Of a stretch of DNA of 64,000 bases, positions 8,012 through 16,120 are shown one piece after another. The DNA lies in the NCBI RefSeq assembly GCF_023913735.1, contig NZ_JAMXBH010000004.1, positions 62,001-126,000 of the forward strand, in the 5' to 3' direction. Position numbers and translations under genes: made by a program. The notes beneath the pieces were generated by a model. That model searched no databases, was not told the origin of the DNA, and saw only the letters and a program-made list of their open reading frames with translations. The DNA is from Pseudarthrobacter raffinosi. GTDB lineage: Bacteria; Actinomycetota; Actinomycetes; Actinomycetales; Micrococcaceae. Numbering within the stretch: position 1 is the first letter of the stretch; each line of letters starts with the position of its first letter.

Positions 8012-8737
8012 ATGCCAGTCGTACTGGAAAACCTGGGCAAGCGCTTCGGCGACGGCGCCCCGGTGCTGGACGACGTCAACGCCAATATCGGCGCGGGCGA
8101 ATTCGTAGCCCTCCTCGGTGCATCCGGCTGCGGCAAATCCACCCTGCTGAACATCATGGCGGGACTGGAGGTCCCGACGTCGGGCGCCCTTGAAGTACCC
8201 AGCGACGGAGCAGCCTTTATGTTCCAGGACGCTGCCCTCTTCCCCTGGCTGACGGCGCGGGAGAACATCGAGCTGGCCCTGAAGCTGCGCGGTGTGGGGA
8301 AGGCTGAACGCCGGATCAAGGCCAACGAGCTGCTCGAGCTGGTGCATCTCGGCGAGGCGGGGGACAAGCGTCCGCACGAGCTTTCCGGCGGCATGCGCCA
8401 GCGCGTGGCACTGGCCCGTGCCCTGTCGCAGGACCGGCAGCTGCTGCTGATGGATGAGCCGTTTGCCGCCCTGGACGCCATCACCCGCGACCTGCTGCAC
8501 GACGAGCTGGAACGAATCTGGAAGGAAACCGGGCGGACAATCGTTTTTGTGACCCACAACGTCCGCGAGGCCGTGCGGCTGGGCCAGCGTGTGCTGCTGC
8601 TGTCGTCCCGGCCCGGCCGCGTGGTCCAGGAATGGGCCGTCACCGAGGAACACCGAACCGACGCCGGCCTGGCCGGACAGCTGACCGGGGTCATCACCGC
8701 CCGGCTGCGGGAGGAGATTCGCCGCCATGCCAAATAA
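8012..8737 (+). CDS. ssuB: ABC transporter ATP-binding protein, SsuB class
   Basis: Cytoplasmic ATPase of the importer. Walker A GASGCGKST is at residues 36-44, a Q-loop FQD at about 71, the signature LSGGMRQR at about 124-131, Walker B LLLMDEP to about residue 150 and the switch FVTHNVREA follow in the expected order. At 241 aa it matches SsuB/TauB/NrtD. The start ATG 8012 has GGACGGGA upstream. The 3' end overlaps ssuC by 11 nt, implying coupled translation. Confidence 0.9.
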   Translation: MPVVLENLGKRFGDGAPVLDDVNANIGAGEFVALLGASGCGKSTLLNIMAGLEVPTSGALEVPSDGAAFMFQDAALFPWLTARENIELALKLRGVGKAERRIKANELLELVHLGEAGDKRPHELSGGMRQRVALARALSQDRQLLLMDEPFAALDAITRDLLHDELERIWKETGRTIVFVTHNVREAVRLGQRVLLLSSRPGRVVQEWAVTEEHRTDAGLAGQLTGVITARLREEIRRHAK

Positions 8738-9683
8738 CCCCACGCCCCTCGCCGAGACCGAACCGGTGGTCGAGAGCAAGCCGGAAACCCGCAAAGTCCA
8801 CGCCGCCCTGACCCGAACTTCCACCGGGCATGAGGACCTGCGCGAGCTCGAGGCCGGGCTGGATTCGCTCCAGTCCGACGCCGCGCGCAAGCACCGTATC
8901 GACTGGAGCCGTGTGCTTCTGCCCGTCGCGGCCCTCGTGGTCCTTGTCCTGATCTGGCAGTTCTACGTATCCCTGGGCCTCAAGCGCCGCGACCTTGTGC
9001 CCGGTCCGCTCGACGTCCTGGGCCAGATCGGCATCCTCTGGGGTGAGGCCAAACTGCAGGAAGCGGTGTGGACCTCGCTGCAGCGCGGGCTGGTCGGGTT
9101 CCTGATCAGCGTTGCCATTGCCACGCCGGTGGGGTTGCTGCTGGCCCAGGTTGCGCCGCTGCGCCGTGCCTTCGGGCCGCTGATTTCCGGCCTTCAGGTG
9201 CTGCCGTCCGTAGCCTGGGTGCCCGCGGCCATCATCTGGTTTGGGCTTACTGACGCCACGGTCTACTTCGTGGTGTTTATGGGTGCGATCCCGTCCATCA
9301 TCAACGGGCTGATCTCCGGCGTGGACCAGATCCCGCCGCAGTACCGACGGGTGGGCACCGTCCTGGGTGCGAACCGTTTCCAGATGGCCGTACAGATCAT
9401 CTTGCCTGCCGCGCTGCCCGGCTACCTCAGCGGGCTCAAACAGGGCTGGGCGTTCTCCTGGCGGTCGCTTATGGCCGCGGAAATCATCGCCGTGGGCGGC
9501 ACCATCGGCTTCGGCCTCGGCTCCATGCTGAACCAGGGCCGCGACTTGGCCGACATGACTATCGTGATGTCCGCAATCCTGCTGATCCTGGCCGTCGGTA
9601 TCCTCATTGAGCTGCTGGTGTTCGCGCCGATCGAGAAGCGCCTCCTCCGCAGCCGAGGCCTCCTCTCGGGAAGCACCCGCTAG
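8727..9683 (+). CDS. ssuC: ABC transporter permease, SsuC class
   Basis: Membrane component of the importer. A cytoplasmic N-terminal extension of about 65 polar residues precedes the first helix (VLLPVAALVVLVLIWQFY). Further helices follow, with the conserved binding-protein-dependent permease loop near GTVLGANRFQMAVQIILPAALPG, which contacts the ATPase. The C-terminal region ends in a basic tail. Length 318 aa is longer than typical SsuC (about 260) because of the N-terminal extension. A strong terminator follows. Confidence 0.88.
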   Translation: MPNNPTPLAETEPVVESKPETRKVHAALTRTSTGHEDLRELEAGLDSLQSDAARKHRIDWSRVLLPVAALVVLVLIWQFYVSLGLKRRDLVPGPLDVLGQIGILWGEAKLQEAVWTSLQRGLVGFLISVAIATPVGLLLAQVAPLRRAFGPLISGLQVLPSVAWVPAAIIWFGLTDATVYFVVFMGAIPSIINGLISGVDQIPPQYRRVGTVLGANRFQMAVQIILPAALPGYLSGLKQGWAFSWRSLMAAEIIAVGGTIGFGLGSMLNQGRDLADMTIVMSAILLILAVGILIELLVFAPIEKRLLRSRGLLSGSTR

Positions 9684-9730
9684 GCCGCACCGGCAACGCC
9701 CCGCAAAACCCAACCCCCGCGAAACCTAAC

Positions 9731-9769
9731 AGCAGAGCCCGACGGCGAGTCCCGCCGTCGGGCTCTGCT
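9731..9769 (+). terminator. rho-independent-type hairpin after ssuC
   Basis: Perfect 17-bp stem (AGCAGAGCCCGACGGCG, 9731-9747, pairing with 9753-9769) with a 5-nt loop. The tail is CTGCTTCC rather than a U-run, as is common in actinobacteria. Confidence 0.75.
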
Positions 9770-9809
9770 GCTGCTTCCGCGACCAATGTGGGTCTGGCAG
9801 ACTGGCGCC

Positions 9810-10262
9810 ATGACCGTAAGCTTCGTGTGCCGCACCGAGTCCGCACTGCCCCCGGAGCGTCTGTTCGACCTCGCGCGCAGCGTTGACGCCCACGTGGACT
9901 CGCAGCGGGGTGCGGGGGAGCGGGCCATTGCGGGAGTCATGTCCGGGCTGATCGATGAAGGCCAGGAAGTGACCTGGCGGGCCCGGCACTTCGGCGTTCC
10001 GCTAACCATGACCAGCCGCATCACAGCGCTGGAGTTTCCCGCCAGCTTCACGGATGATCAGGTCAGGGGGCCGTTCAAGTCATTCCGCCATGTCCATGAG
10101 TTCCAGGCCACTGAGACTGGCAGCATCATGACGGACCGCGTCGAATTCACCGCGCCATTCGGCATTCGGGGGCGCCTCGCTGAGCGGCTGATTCTCCGCG
10201 GTTACCTGCAACGCCTAATCGCGCACCGTGGCCGGTTCCTGGCGGGCCCTTGGACAGCATGA
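9810..10262 (+). CDS. SRPBCC-family protein
   Basis: 150-residue protein of the START/SRPBCC ligand-binding fold: an N-terminal strand with PPERLFDLARSVDAH, central GLIDEGQEVTWRARHFG and a C-terminal MTDRVEFTAPFG strand followed by a helix. Proteins of this type are often annotated as ligand-binding SRPBCC or cell-division-inhibitor-like; no substrate can be inferred. The start ATG 9810 has no SD; a CAGACT hexamer ends 6 nt before it, a weak leaderless candidate. It stands alone between the ssu terminator and a decayed regulator. Confidence 0.65.
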   Translation: MTVSFVCRTESALPPERLFDLARSVDAHVDSQRGAGERAIAGVMSGLIDEGQEVTWRARHFGVPLTMTSRITALEFPASFTDDQVRGPFKSFRHVHEFQATETGSIMTDRVEFTAPFGIRGRLAERLILRGYLQRLIAHRGRFLAGPWTA

Positions 10263-10279
10263 AGCGTCCTTAACGGGAA

Positions 10280-10647
10280 GACGTCGCGGAGCGGCTGGAT
10301 GCCGTGGTGGTGGAGTTCACCAGAATGATCGTCGAAACCGAGGCGCAGCAGCGGACCATGTTGAGGCTTTCCCTGGAGCAGCCGGGGGACGGGCCCGGAG
10401 CCTGCCCTTGCGGCAGGGGCGTGCGATCGCCTGGATCTCGGAGGCGCTTGCCCCGCTCCAGGGCCAATGGGCCGGCCAGGACATTCAACGGCTGGTCCTG
10501 GCGATCCGCAGCGCCACGGGCATTGAATCCCTGGTCTGGCTGACGGACGTCGGCGGCCTGAGCAGGGAATATGACGCGGCTCTCGGTCCTGAGGGGTATA
10601 TCTTGGGACTTATCCGGAGTCATCAGGGCGGGCGTTGCGCGATGTGA
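10280..10647 (+). pseudogene. decayed TetR-family regulator, C-terminal part
   Basis: Two frames together spell the ligand-binding half of a TetR regulator. From 10280 one frame reads DVAERLDAVVVEFTRMIVET and continues EAQQRTMLRLSLE. After about 10400 another frame reads ISEALAPLQGQWAGQ, then RLVLAIRSATGIESLVWLTD. The switch of frame and the missing N-terminal helix-turn-helix show that the gene is broken. It lies directly before the cysteine-synthase-like gene, which it may once have regulated. Confidence 0.6.
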
Positions 10648-10655
10648 GGAAGACC

Positions 10656-11600
10656 ATGGAACGTGCGGTGGGGGCAGGCGGGGGCGTACTGGCGGGGATA
10701 GGTTCTACGCCACTGATCGAGCTGGGCAAAGTGGTACCGGCGGGATCGGCCAGGGTGCTCGCGAAGCTGGAGTTTGCGAACCCTACCGGGAGCATGAAGG
10801 ACCGGATGGCCGTGGCCGCGATCAGGGGTGCAGAAGCCCGCGGCGACCTCAGCCCGGGTGACACCGTCGTCGAGTACACTGCCGGGACAACAGGCATCTC
10901 GCTCGCGTTGGTCTGCGCAGCCGAAGGTTACCGGCTCCACGTCGTTTTTTCGGACGCGTTCAGCGATGAGAAGCGCCGCACCATGGAGGCGCTCGGAGCA
11001 ACGGTCGAGGACGTGCCAAGCGACCACGGAAAAATCACGGAGCAGCTGATCAAAGCGATGATCGCCCGGGCGGGTGAACTGAGCGCGCAGCCGGGCCATT
11101 GGGCCTGCGACCAGCTCAACAACCGGGATGCGATCACGGGTTACCTCGCCTTGGGCCAGGAAATCTGGCAGCAGTCCTATGGCCGCGTCGACGCTTTCGT
11201 CCAGTTCGTCGGCACCGCCCACTCGATCCACGGCACGGCGCGTGCCCTTCGCGCCCACCTTCCCGGGCTGCGGGTCGTCGCCGTCGAGCCGGCCGAGTCT
11301 GCCGTACTCTCCGGGGGCCCGACGGGCTCGCACCGGATCGAGGGGACCGGCATCGGCTTTATTCCCCCGCTTTGGGAGCCAGCGGAGGTGGATGCGATTG
11401 AACGGGTCTCATCCGACGAAGCGATGGCGATGAGCCGGCGGCTTGCCCGCGAGGAAGGCATCTTTGCCGGGACCTCCTCCGGAGGAAATGTCGTGGCCGC
11501 GCTGCGTGTGGCCGAACAGCTCGGTCCAGACGCAACCGTTGTCACCGTCATGGTCGACTCCGGCTTCCGCTATCTCAGTACTGGACTGTACGGCCAATAG
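10656..11600 (+). CDS. cysteine synthase-family PLP enzyme (divergent)
   Basis: Fold-type II PLP enzyme of the cysteine synthase/cystathionine beta-synthase family. The PLP lysine is Lys48 in NPTGSMKDR. The phosphate-binding loop GTSSGGN is at 272-278 and the usual GTGGT loop is replaced by QFVGTAHSIHG. The substrate loop reads EYTAGTTG (73-80) where O-acetylserine sulfhydrylases have TSGNTG. I therefore call the family but not CysK itself; a related lyase or sulfhydrylase is possible. The start is ATG 10656 with GAGGA 5 nt upstream. Its place between sulfur genes supports a sulfur amino-acid role. Confidence 0.75.
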   Translation: MERAVGAGGGVLAGIGSTPLIELGKVVPAGSARVLAKLEFANPTGSMKDRMAVAAIRGAEARGDLSPGDTVVEYTAGTTGISLALVCAAEGYRLHVVFSDAFSDEKRRTMEALGATVEDVPSDHGKITEQLIKAMIARAGELSAQPGHWACDQLNNRDAITGYLALGQEIWQQSYGRVDAFVQFVGTAHSIHGTARALRAHLPGLRVVAVEPAESAVLSGGPTGSHRIEGTGIGFIPPLWEPAEVDAIERVSSDEAMAMSRRLAREEGIFAGTSSGGNVVAALRVAEQLGPDATVVTVMVDSGFRYLSTGLYGQ

Positions 11601-11652
11601 CCGGGACTCACAGGGCGACGCCCTCACCGGACTCCTTCATTCCGTCGGACCC

Positions 11653-11681
11653 TTGTTCTGGTCCGGGCATCTTCCTAGACT
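11653..11681 (+). promoter_or_regulatory. vegetative promoter for the ABM-fold gene
   Basis: TTGTTC (11653-11658), a 17-bp spacer and TAGACT (11676-11681). The transcript would have a leader of about 45 nt including the GAGGAG ribosome binding site at 11723. Confidence 0.55.
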
Positions 11682-11734
11682 CTGGAATAGGCCGGCAGGC
11701 GGCCGATTCCGCTGATGTTCTTGAGGAGACTGCA

Positions 11735-12031
11735 ATGGCGCTTAACTTTGGAGTACTGGCACTGGTCGAGGCCAAGCCGGGCAAGGAGCAGGACGTCTGG
11801 GACTTCCTCAGCGGAGGCCGTGACATCGTGGCCACCGAGCCGGGCACTAAAACCTGGTACGCCTTCCGCGTCGACGAAAACACCTTCGGCATCTTCGACA
11901 CCTTCGAGACTGAGGAAGCGCGGCAGGAGCATCTCAACGGTGCCATCCCGGCGGCGCTCGGCGAACACGGCCCAAGCCTCCTGGCCAGGGATCCCAACAT
12001 CCGGCTGATCGAGCTCATCGCCGTGAAGTAG
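11735..12031 (+). CDS. antibiotic-biosynthesis-monooxygenase-fold protein
   Basis: 98-residue dimeric alpha/beta-barrel-type protein: an N-terminal strand ALVEAKPGKEQDVWDFL, central EPGTKTWYAFRVDE, FGIFDTFETEEARQEH and a final strand IRLIELIAVK. This pattern is that of the ABM/quinol-monooxygenase superfamily, whose small members often remain without known substrate. The start ATG 11735 has GAGGAG 6 nt upstream and a good promoter. A single-gene unit between the cysteine-synthase-like gene and cysG. Confidence 0.75.
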   Translation: MALNFGVLALVEAKPGKEQDVWDFLSGGRDIVATEPGTKTWYAFRVDENTFGIFDTFETEEARQEHLNGAIPAALGEHGPSLLARDPNIRLIELIAVK

Positions 12032-12054
12032 CCCCGAACCGGGCAGCACCGAAT

Positions 12055-12132
12055 GTGACGCCCCGTTACCCTACGTGAACTGGTGTTTCCGCTGCCGTTG
12101 TTGGTGAAACGACGCGGCCCTACCGTTGATTC
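12055..12132 (+). promoter_or_regulatory. cysG promoter: tandem operator plus leaderless -10
   Basis: Box 1 GTGACGCCCCGTTAC is at 12055-12069 and box 2 GTGAACTGGTGTTTC at 12075-12089, 20 bp apart. The -10 TACCGT (12121-12126) is followed by 6 nt and ATG 12133. Box positions relative to the ATG are -78 and -58, identical to the sir promoter. There is no Shine-Dalgarno. Confidence 0.7.
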
Positions 12133-13401
12133 ATGGCAATTCAGGATATTTACCCCACAGCACTGCGGCTGCTCGGCCGCCCCGTGCTGGTGGTGGGCGG
12201 CGGCCCCGTGGCAGCCCGCCGCGCCAAGGGTCTGCTCGACGCCGGTGCGCGGGTCACCGTCGTGGCTCCCGTTGCCTCCGCCGCGCTCCGCGAACTGGCC
12301 GACGCCGGCCTCCTCACTTGGGAGCCGCGCACATACCTTGCGTCCGACGTCGACGGCGTCTGGTTCGTCCAGACGGCCACCGGCGATCCCGCCGTGGACA
12401 CCCAGGTGTCGGTCGACGCCGAGGCGCAGCGCATCTGGTGCGTCAACGCCTCCAACCACGAAGCCTCAGCCGCGTGGACGCCCGCCGTCGCCGTGGTGGA
12501 TGACGTGCAGATCGCCGTGAACGCCGGGGGAGACCCGCGCCGTGCCATGGCCCTGCGTGACGCCGTCGCCACCGCACTGGAAACCGGCGACCTCCCGCTG
12601 CGCCGCCGTCGTGCGTCTGCGGGCTCCGTGGCCCTTGTGGGTGGCGGTCCCGGCGACACCGGCCTCATCACCGTCCGCGGCCGCAGGCTGCTCGGCCAGG
12701 CCGACGTTGTGGTGGCAGACCGCCTCGGCCCGCGCGAACTGCTCAACGAACTTGCCCCCGACGTCCGCGTGATCGAAGTGGGCAAGACCCCCGGCCACCA
12801 TCCCGTGCCGCAGGCCGAGATCAACCGGATCCTGGTGGACGAAGCCCTGATGGGGCACCGCGTGGTCCGGCTCAAGGGTGGCGATCCGTACGTCCTGGGC
12901 CGCGGCGGCGAGGAAGCCGAATACTGCCGGCAGCACGGCGTCGAGGTTGAAGTTGTCTCCGGCGTGACGTCCGCGATCTCCGTTCCGGCCGCCGCCGGCA
13001 TCCCCGTGACTCACCGCGGCCTGGCCAAGGGCTTCAGTGTGGTCACCGGCCACGAGGAGCTGTCCGAGGTCTCCGCCCGGGCAGATCACACCATCATCCT
13101 GCTGATGGGCGTGGCCGCACTTCGGGATTCGGCCGCTGCCCTGGCCGGCGCCGGTTTGCCTCAGGACACTCCAGTTGGCATCGTTGAGAACGGCTATCTG
13201 CCGAATCAGCGCGTGACGATCGGCACGCTCGGTTCCATCGCCGACCAGGCGGAAGCCACCGGCGTCGCAAATCCTGCCGTGATTGTGATCGGCGACGTTG
13301 TCCGCGTCAGCCCGTTCGCGCCGTCGCACTTCAAGACAGCGGACTACAGCACCACCACCCCGAACAGCCCCCGCACCACCGCAAGAGCCCTCACCACCTA
13401 G
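12133..13401 (+). CDS. cysG: siroheme synthase (precorrin-2 dehydrogenase plus uroporphyrinogen-III methyltransferase)
   Basis: Makes the siroheme used by Sir. The N-terminal NAD-binding domain (VLVVGGGPVAARR, about 18-30) performs precorrin-2 oxidation and probably ferrochelation. The C-terminal SUMT domain starts at about 165 (VALVGGGPGDTGLIT) and carries the conserved GHHPVPQAEIN and KGGDPYVLGRGGEE (about 248-261) blocks of S-adenosylmethionine methyltransferases. At 422 aa it is a fused enzyme as in enteric CysG, with a Ser/Thr/Pro-rich tail of about 20 residues. It shares the sulfur operator and leaderless architecture with sir. Confidence 0.93.
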   Translation: MAIQDIYPTALRLLGRPVLVVGGGPVAARRAKGLLDAGARVTVVAPVASAALRELADAGLLTWEPRTYLASDVDGVWFVQTATGDPAVDTQVSVDAEAQRIWCVNASNHEASAAWTPAVAVVDDVQIAVNAGGDPRRAMALRDAVATALETGDLPLRRRRASAGSVALVGGGPGDTGLITVRGRRLLGQADVVVADRLGPRELLNELAPDVRVIEVGKTPGHHPVPQAEINRILVDEALMGHRVVRLKGGDPYVLGRGGEEAEYCRQHGVEVEVVSGVTSAISVPAAAGIPVTHRGLAKGFSVVTGHEELSEVSARADHTIILLMGVAALRDSAAALAGAGLPQDTPVGIVENGYLPNQRVTIGTLGSIADQAEATGVANPAVIVIGDVVRVSPFAPSHFKTADYSTTTPNSPRTTARALTT

Positions 13402-13408
13402 CCACCCA

Positions 13409-13474
13409 CCCAACTAGGTAGCGCTAACTGTCGTTATGAGCCCTCAAAACGACAGTTAGTGCTACCTAGTTGGG
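13409..13474. repeat. family A palindrome after cysG
   Basis: 27-bp arms (13409-13435 and 13448-13474, one mismatch) with a 12-nt loop. The core half-site is CTAGGTAGC followed by CTAACTGTCGTT. A second copy of the same family is at 18137. It separates cysG from fprA. Confidence 0.8.
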
Positions 13475-13500
13475 CCGGTACGAACAAAAGGAACACAGCC

Positions 13501-14967
13501 GTGTCATCAAGCACCTCCGTAGGATCTGCCGAGCGTCCGCTGCGCGTTGCCGTTGTGGGCTCCGGCCCGGCCGGCGTCTACGCCGCGGACATCCTCACCA
13601 AGAGCGAAGCCGTCAAGAGCGGCGAGCTCACCGTGAGCATCGACCTCTTTGACCGCTACCCGGCACCCTACGGTCTGATCCGCTACGGAGTGGCCCCGGA
13701 CCACCCGCGCATCAAGGGCATCGTCAACGCCCTGCACAAGGTCCTGGACCGCGGCGACATCCGCTTCTTCGGCAACGTGGATTACGGCACGGACATCTCC
13801 ATCGAGGACCTCCGCACGCACTACGACGCCGTCATCTTCGCCACCGGCGCCATCAAGGACGCGGACCTGAACATCCCGGGCATCGAGCTGGACGGCTCCT
13901 ACGGCGGAGCGGACTTCGTCTCCTGGTACGACGGCCACCCCGACGTCGCCCGCGAATGGCCGCTGGACGCCAAGGAAATCGCCGTGATCGGCAACGGCAA
14001 CGTGGCCCTGGACGTGGCCCGTGTCCTGTCCAAGCACGCCGACGACCTGCTGGTCTCCGAAATCCCGGACAACGTTTACGCAGGCCTGAAGAACTCGCCC
14101 GTCACGGACGTGCACGTCTTCGGCCGCCGTGGCCCGGCCCAGGTCAAGTTCACGCCGCTGGAGCTCCGCGAACTGAGCCACTCCAAGGACGTGGACATCA
14201 TCCTTTACGCCGAGGACTTCGAGTTCGACGAGGAATCGGACCGCCAGATCCAGAGCAACAACCAGACCAAAACCATGGTGGGCACCCTCACCAACTGGAT
14301 CGCCGAGCAGCCCGAGGACCTTTCCGAGCTGACCGCCTCCCGCCGCCTGCACCTGCACTTCCTGCACAGCCCGGTGGAAATTTACGACGACGCCGTGGCG
14401 CCGGGCAAGGTTGCCGGCATGAAGTTCGAGCGCACCGAGCTGGACGGCACGGGCAACGCCCGCGGCACCGGCGAGTTCGTGGACTACCCGGTCCAGGCCG
14501 TCTACCGCTCGATCGGCTACTTCGGTTCGGCGCTCCCGGAGATCGAATTCGACCACAAGAAGGGCGTGGTACCGAACGACGGCGGCCGCGTCCTGGATGC
14601 CGCCGGCACCCACGTGCCGGGCATCTACGCCACCGGCTGGATCAAGCGCGGACCGGTAGGCCTGATCGGCCACACCAAGGGCGACGCACTCGAGACCGTG
14701 ACGTACCTGATGGAAGACCGCGAAAACCTGCCGGTCGCCGCTGTTCCCGAGGCGGACGCCGTCGTCGAACTCCTCGACGCCCGCGGGGTGAAGTTCACCA
14801 GCTGGGAAGGCTGGCTCGCGCTGGACGCGCACGAGCTCGCCCTTGGTGCCGCGGCCACGGAGGCCGGCGGTTCGCACGGTGTTGAGGTCAAGCGTGAGCG
14901 CATCAAGGTGGTGCCGCGCGAGGACATGGTTGCCATCTCCCGCGACGGCGTGGCCGCGAACGTCTAG
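13501..14967 (+). CDS. fprA: NADPH-ferredoxin reductase, FprA type (copy 1)
   Basis: FAD flavoprotein of the adrenodoxin-reductase family that passes electrons from NADPH to ferredoxin. The FAD-binding GSGPAGVYAADIL is at about 20-32, PYGLIRYGVAPDHP follows, the NADPH Rossmann block reads AVIGNGNVALDVARVL, and the C-terminal ATGWIKRGPVGLIGHTKGDA block is typical. At 488 aa the length fits. The start is GTG 13501 with AAAGGAA upstream. Downstream of cysG in the sulfur island, it is the likely electron donor system for Sir. A close paralogue lies at 41772. Confidence 0.9.
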   Translation: MSSSTSVGSAERPLRVAVVGSGPAGVYAADILTKSEAVKSGELTVSIDLFDRYPAPYGLIRYGVAPDHPRIKGIVNALHKVLDRGDIRFFGNVDYGTDISIEDLRTHYDAVIFATGAIKDADLNIPGIELDGSYGGADFVSWYDGHPDVAREWPLDAKEIAVIGNGNVALDVARVLSKHADDLLVSEIPDNVYAGLKNSPVTDVHVFGRRGPAQVKFTPLELRELSHSKDVDIILYAEDFEFDEESDRQIQSNNQTKTMVGTLTNWIAEQPEDLSELTASRRLHLHFLHSPVEIYDDAVAPGKVAGMKFERTELDGTGNARGTGEFVDYPVQAVYRSIGYFGSALPEIEFDHKKGVVPNDGGRVLDAAGTHVPGIYATGWIKRGPVGLIGHTKGDALETVTYLMEDRENLPVAAVPEADAVVELLDARGVKFTSWEGWLALDAHELALGAAATEAGGSHGVEVKRERIKVVPREDMVAISRDGVAANV

Positions 14968-14989
14968 TCCGAGCCAGCACCCGCACAAC

Positions 14990-15058
14990 AGCGCGAACAG
15001 GCAGCTAATGACCGCAAACCGCAAATTTGAGGTCATTAGCTGCCGGTTCGCGCTTTTT
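14990..15058 (+). terminator. palindromic terminator between fprA and the DUF1206 gene
   Basis: 24-bp arms (14990-15013 and 15031-15054, one mismatch) beginning GCGCGAACAGGCAGC, loop 17 nt, followed by TTTTT at 15054-15058. It lies between convergent genes. The GCGAAC arm is shared with the palindromes at 43249 and 48090. Confidence 0.75.
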
Positions 15059-15069
15059 CGTCCGGGGCC

Positions 15070-15897
15070 CTACATCCTGCCAAAACGGGCCCGGACCAGC
15101 GCGAACAGGCCGTAGCAGATAAAGCCCGCCCCGATGGCGACGAGCAGGTGCGGGCCGAACGGATGGTCGCGGAGTGCCTTCAGGCTGCCGTCCAGACCGG
15201 TTGATTCCTCGGGACTCTGCTTCCCGGCGGCGATCACAAACAACAGCCCGGCCAGGTTCAGCGCGATTCCCTTAGCCACGTGGCCCGTTACGCCCAAGGT
15301 ATCAATCAGCCTGCCGCGGCGGGTGCCCTCGAACCGGAAGAGCTCGTCCTTGAACCCGCGCCGGACACCCTTGACCACAAAGTAGACGCCGACGCCCATC
15401 GTGGTCAGGCCCACCGCCACCAGCACAGGCAGCCCGAACGGCGCATCCAGGAGGGCGGTGCTGAAATCCCGGGTGGTGTCTCCCGAGTCTCCGCGAATTC
15501 CCACGGCGAACCCCGCAAAGCTGAGCCCCACGCTGCCATAGGCAATGGTCAGGCATCCTGACGAGATCAGTTTTCCCCAGCGCTTCGCACTGGGCAGGTG
15601 CCGGGCACGCAGGGTGGCTTCACTCAGTTGCCACAACGCCAGGCCGGTGCACGCCACCACACACGACCACAGCACGGCCGGTCCCCACGGGTTGGCGCCC
15701 AGCTGCTCGATGGCACCGGTGGCTTCCGCCTGCCCCGGCTGACCGAAGGCCAGGGCGATGGCAATGACGCCAACAATGATGTGGAGCAGGGCCATCACGG
15801 CAAAACCCGAGCGCGCCACAACGTCCAGCGCCTTGGTGTCGGACGCCTCCTCGACGGCGTCTGCCGCCTCGCTGATGCTGGATTCCCCGTCTGCCAT
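15070..15897 (-). CDS. DUF1206 integral membrane protein
   Basis: 275-residue protein with an acidic cytoplasmic N-terminus of about 30 residues followed by six hydrophobic segments in three pairs, the layout of DUF1206. Repeated signatures such as RSGFAVMALLHIIVGVIAI, GVTGHVAKGIALNLAGLLF and the charged loop between helices (RRGFKDELFRFEG) mark the three internal repeats. Function is unknown. Divergent from the next gene, convergent with fprA. No clear RBS is seen before ATG 15897. Confidence 0.75.
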   Translation of the reverse strand: MADGESSISEAADAVEEASDTKALDVVARSGFAVMALLHIIVGVIAIALAFGQPGQAEATGAIEQLGANPWGPAVLWSCVVACTGLALWQLSEATLRARHLPSAKRWGKLISSGCLTIAYGSVGLSFAGFAVGIRGDSGDTTRDFSTALLDAPFGLPVLVAVGLTTMGVGVYFVVKGVRRGFKDELFRFEGTRRGRLIDTLGVTGHVAKGIALNLAGLLFVIAAGKQSPEESTGLDGSLKALRDHPFGPHLLVAIGAGFICYGLFALVRARFGRM

Positions 15898-16120
15898 TGT
15901 TGCCGTTCGTCGGTCTTTAGGCGTGCAGTGTGCCGGCTCCGGGCCAGGTCATGTGCGTCTGTCTACTGCGAAGATATTACGCGCAACCATGGTGGAAGTC
16001 GGGGTTTCGTAACAGTGGTAAGTGTGCTTATCATAGCTTGTCAATGACCTTACGGGGCACAGCCAGTACAGACCGCACCAGCGGCATTTCGGAACCAGTT
16101 CGACGTTAGGAAACCACATC

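Noticed and set aside
7420..8733. Minus-strand frame opposite ssuA/ssuB
   Set aside because: Serine/arginine-rich shadow of the ABC transporter genes.
13507..15036. 509-codon minus-strand frame opposite fprA
   Set aside because: Antisense shadow; the same artefact appears opposite the second fprA at 41700-43568.
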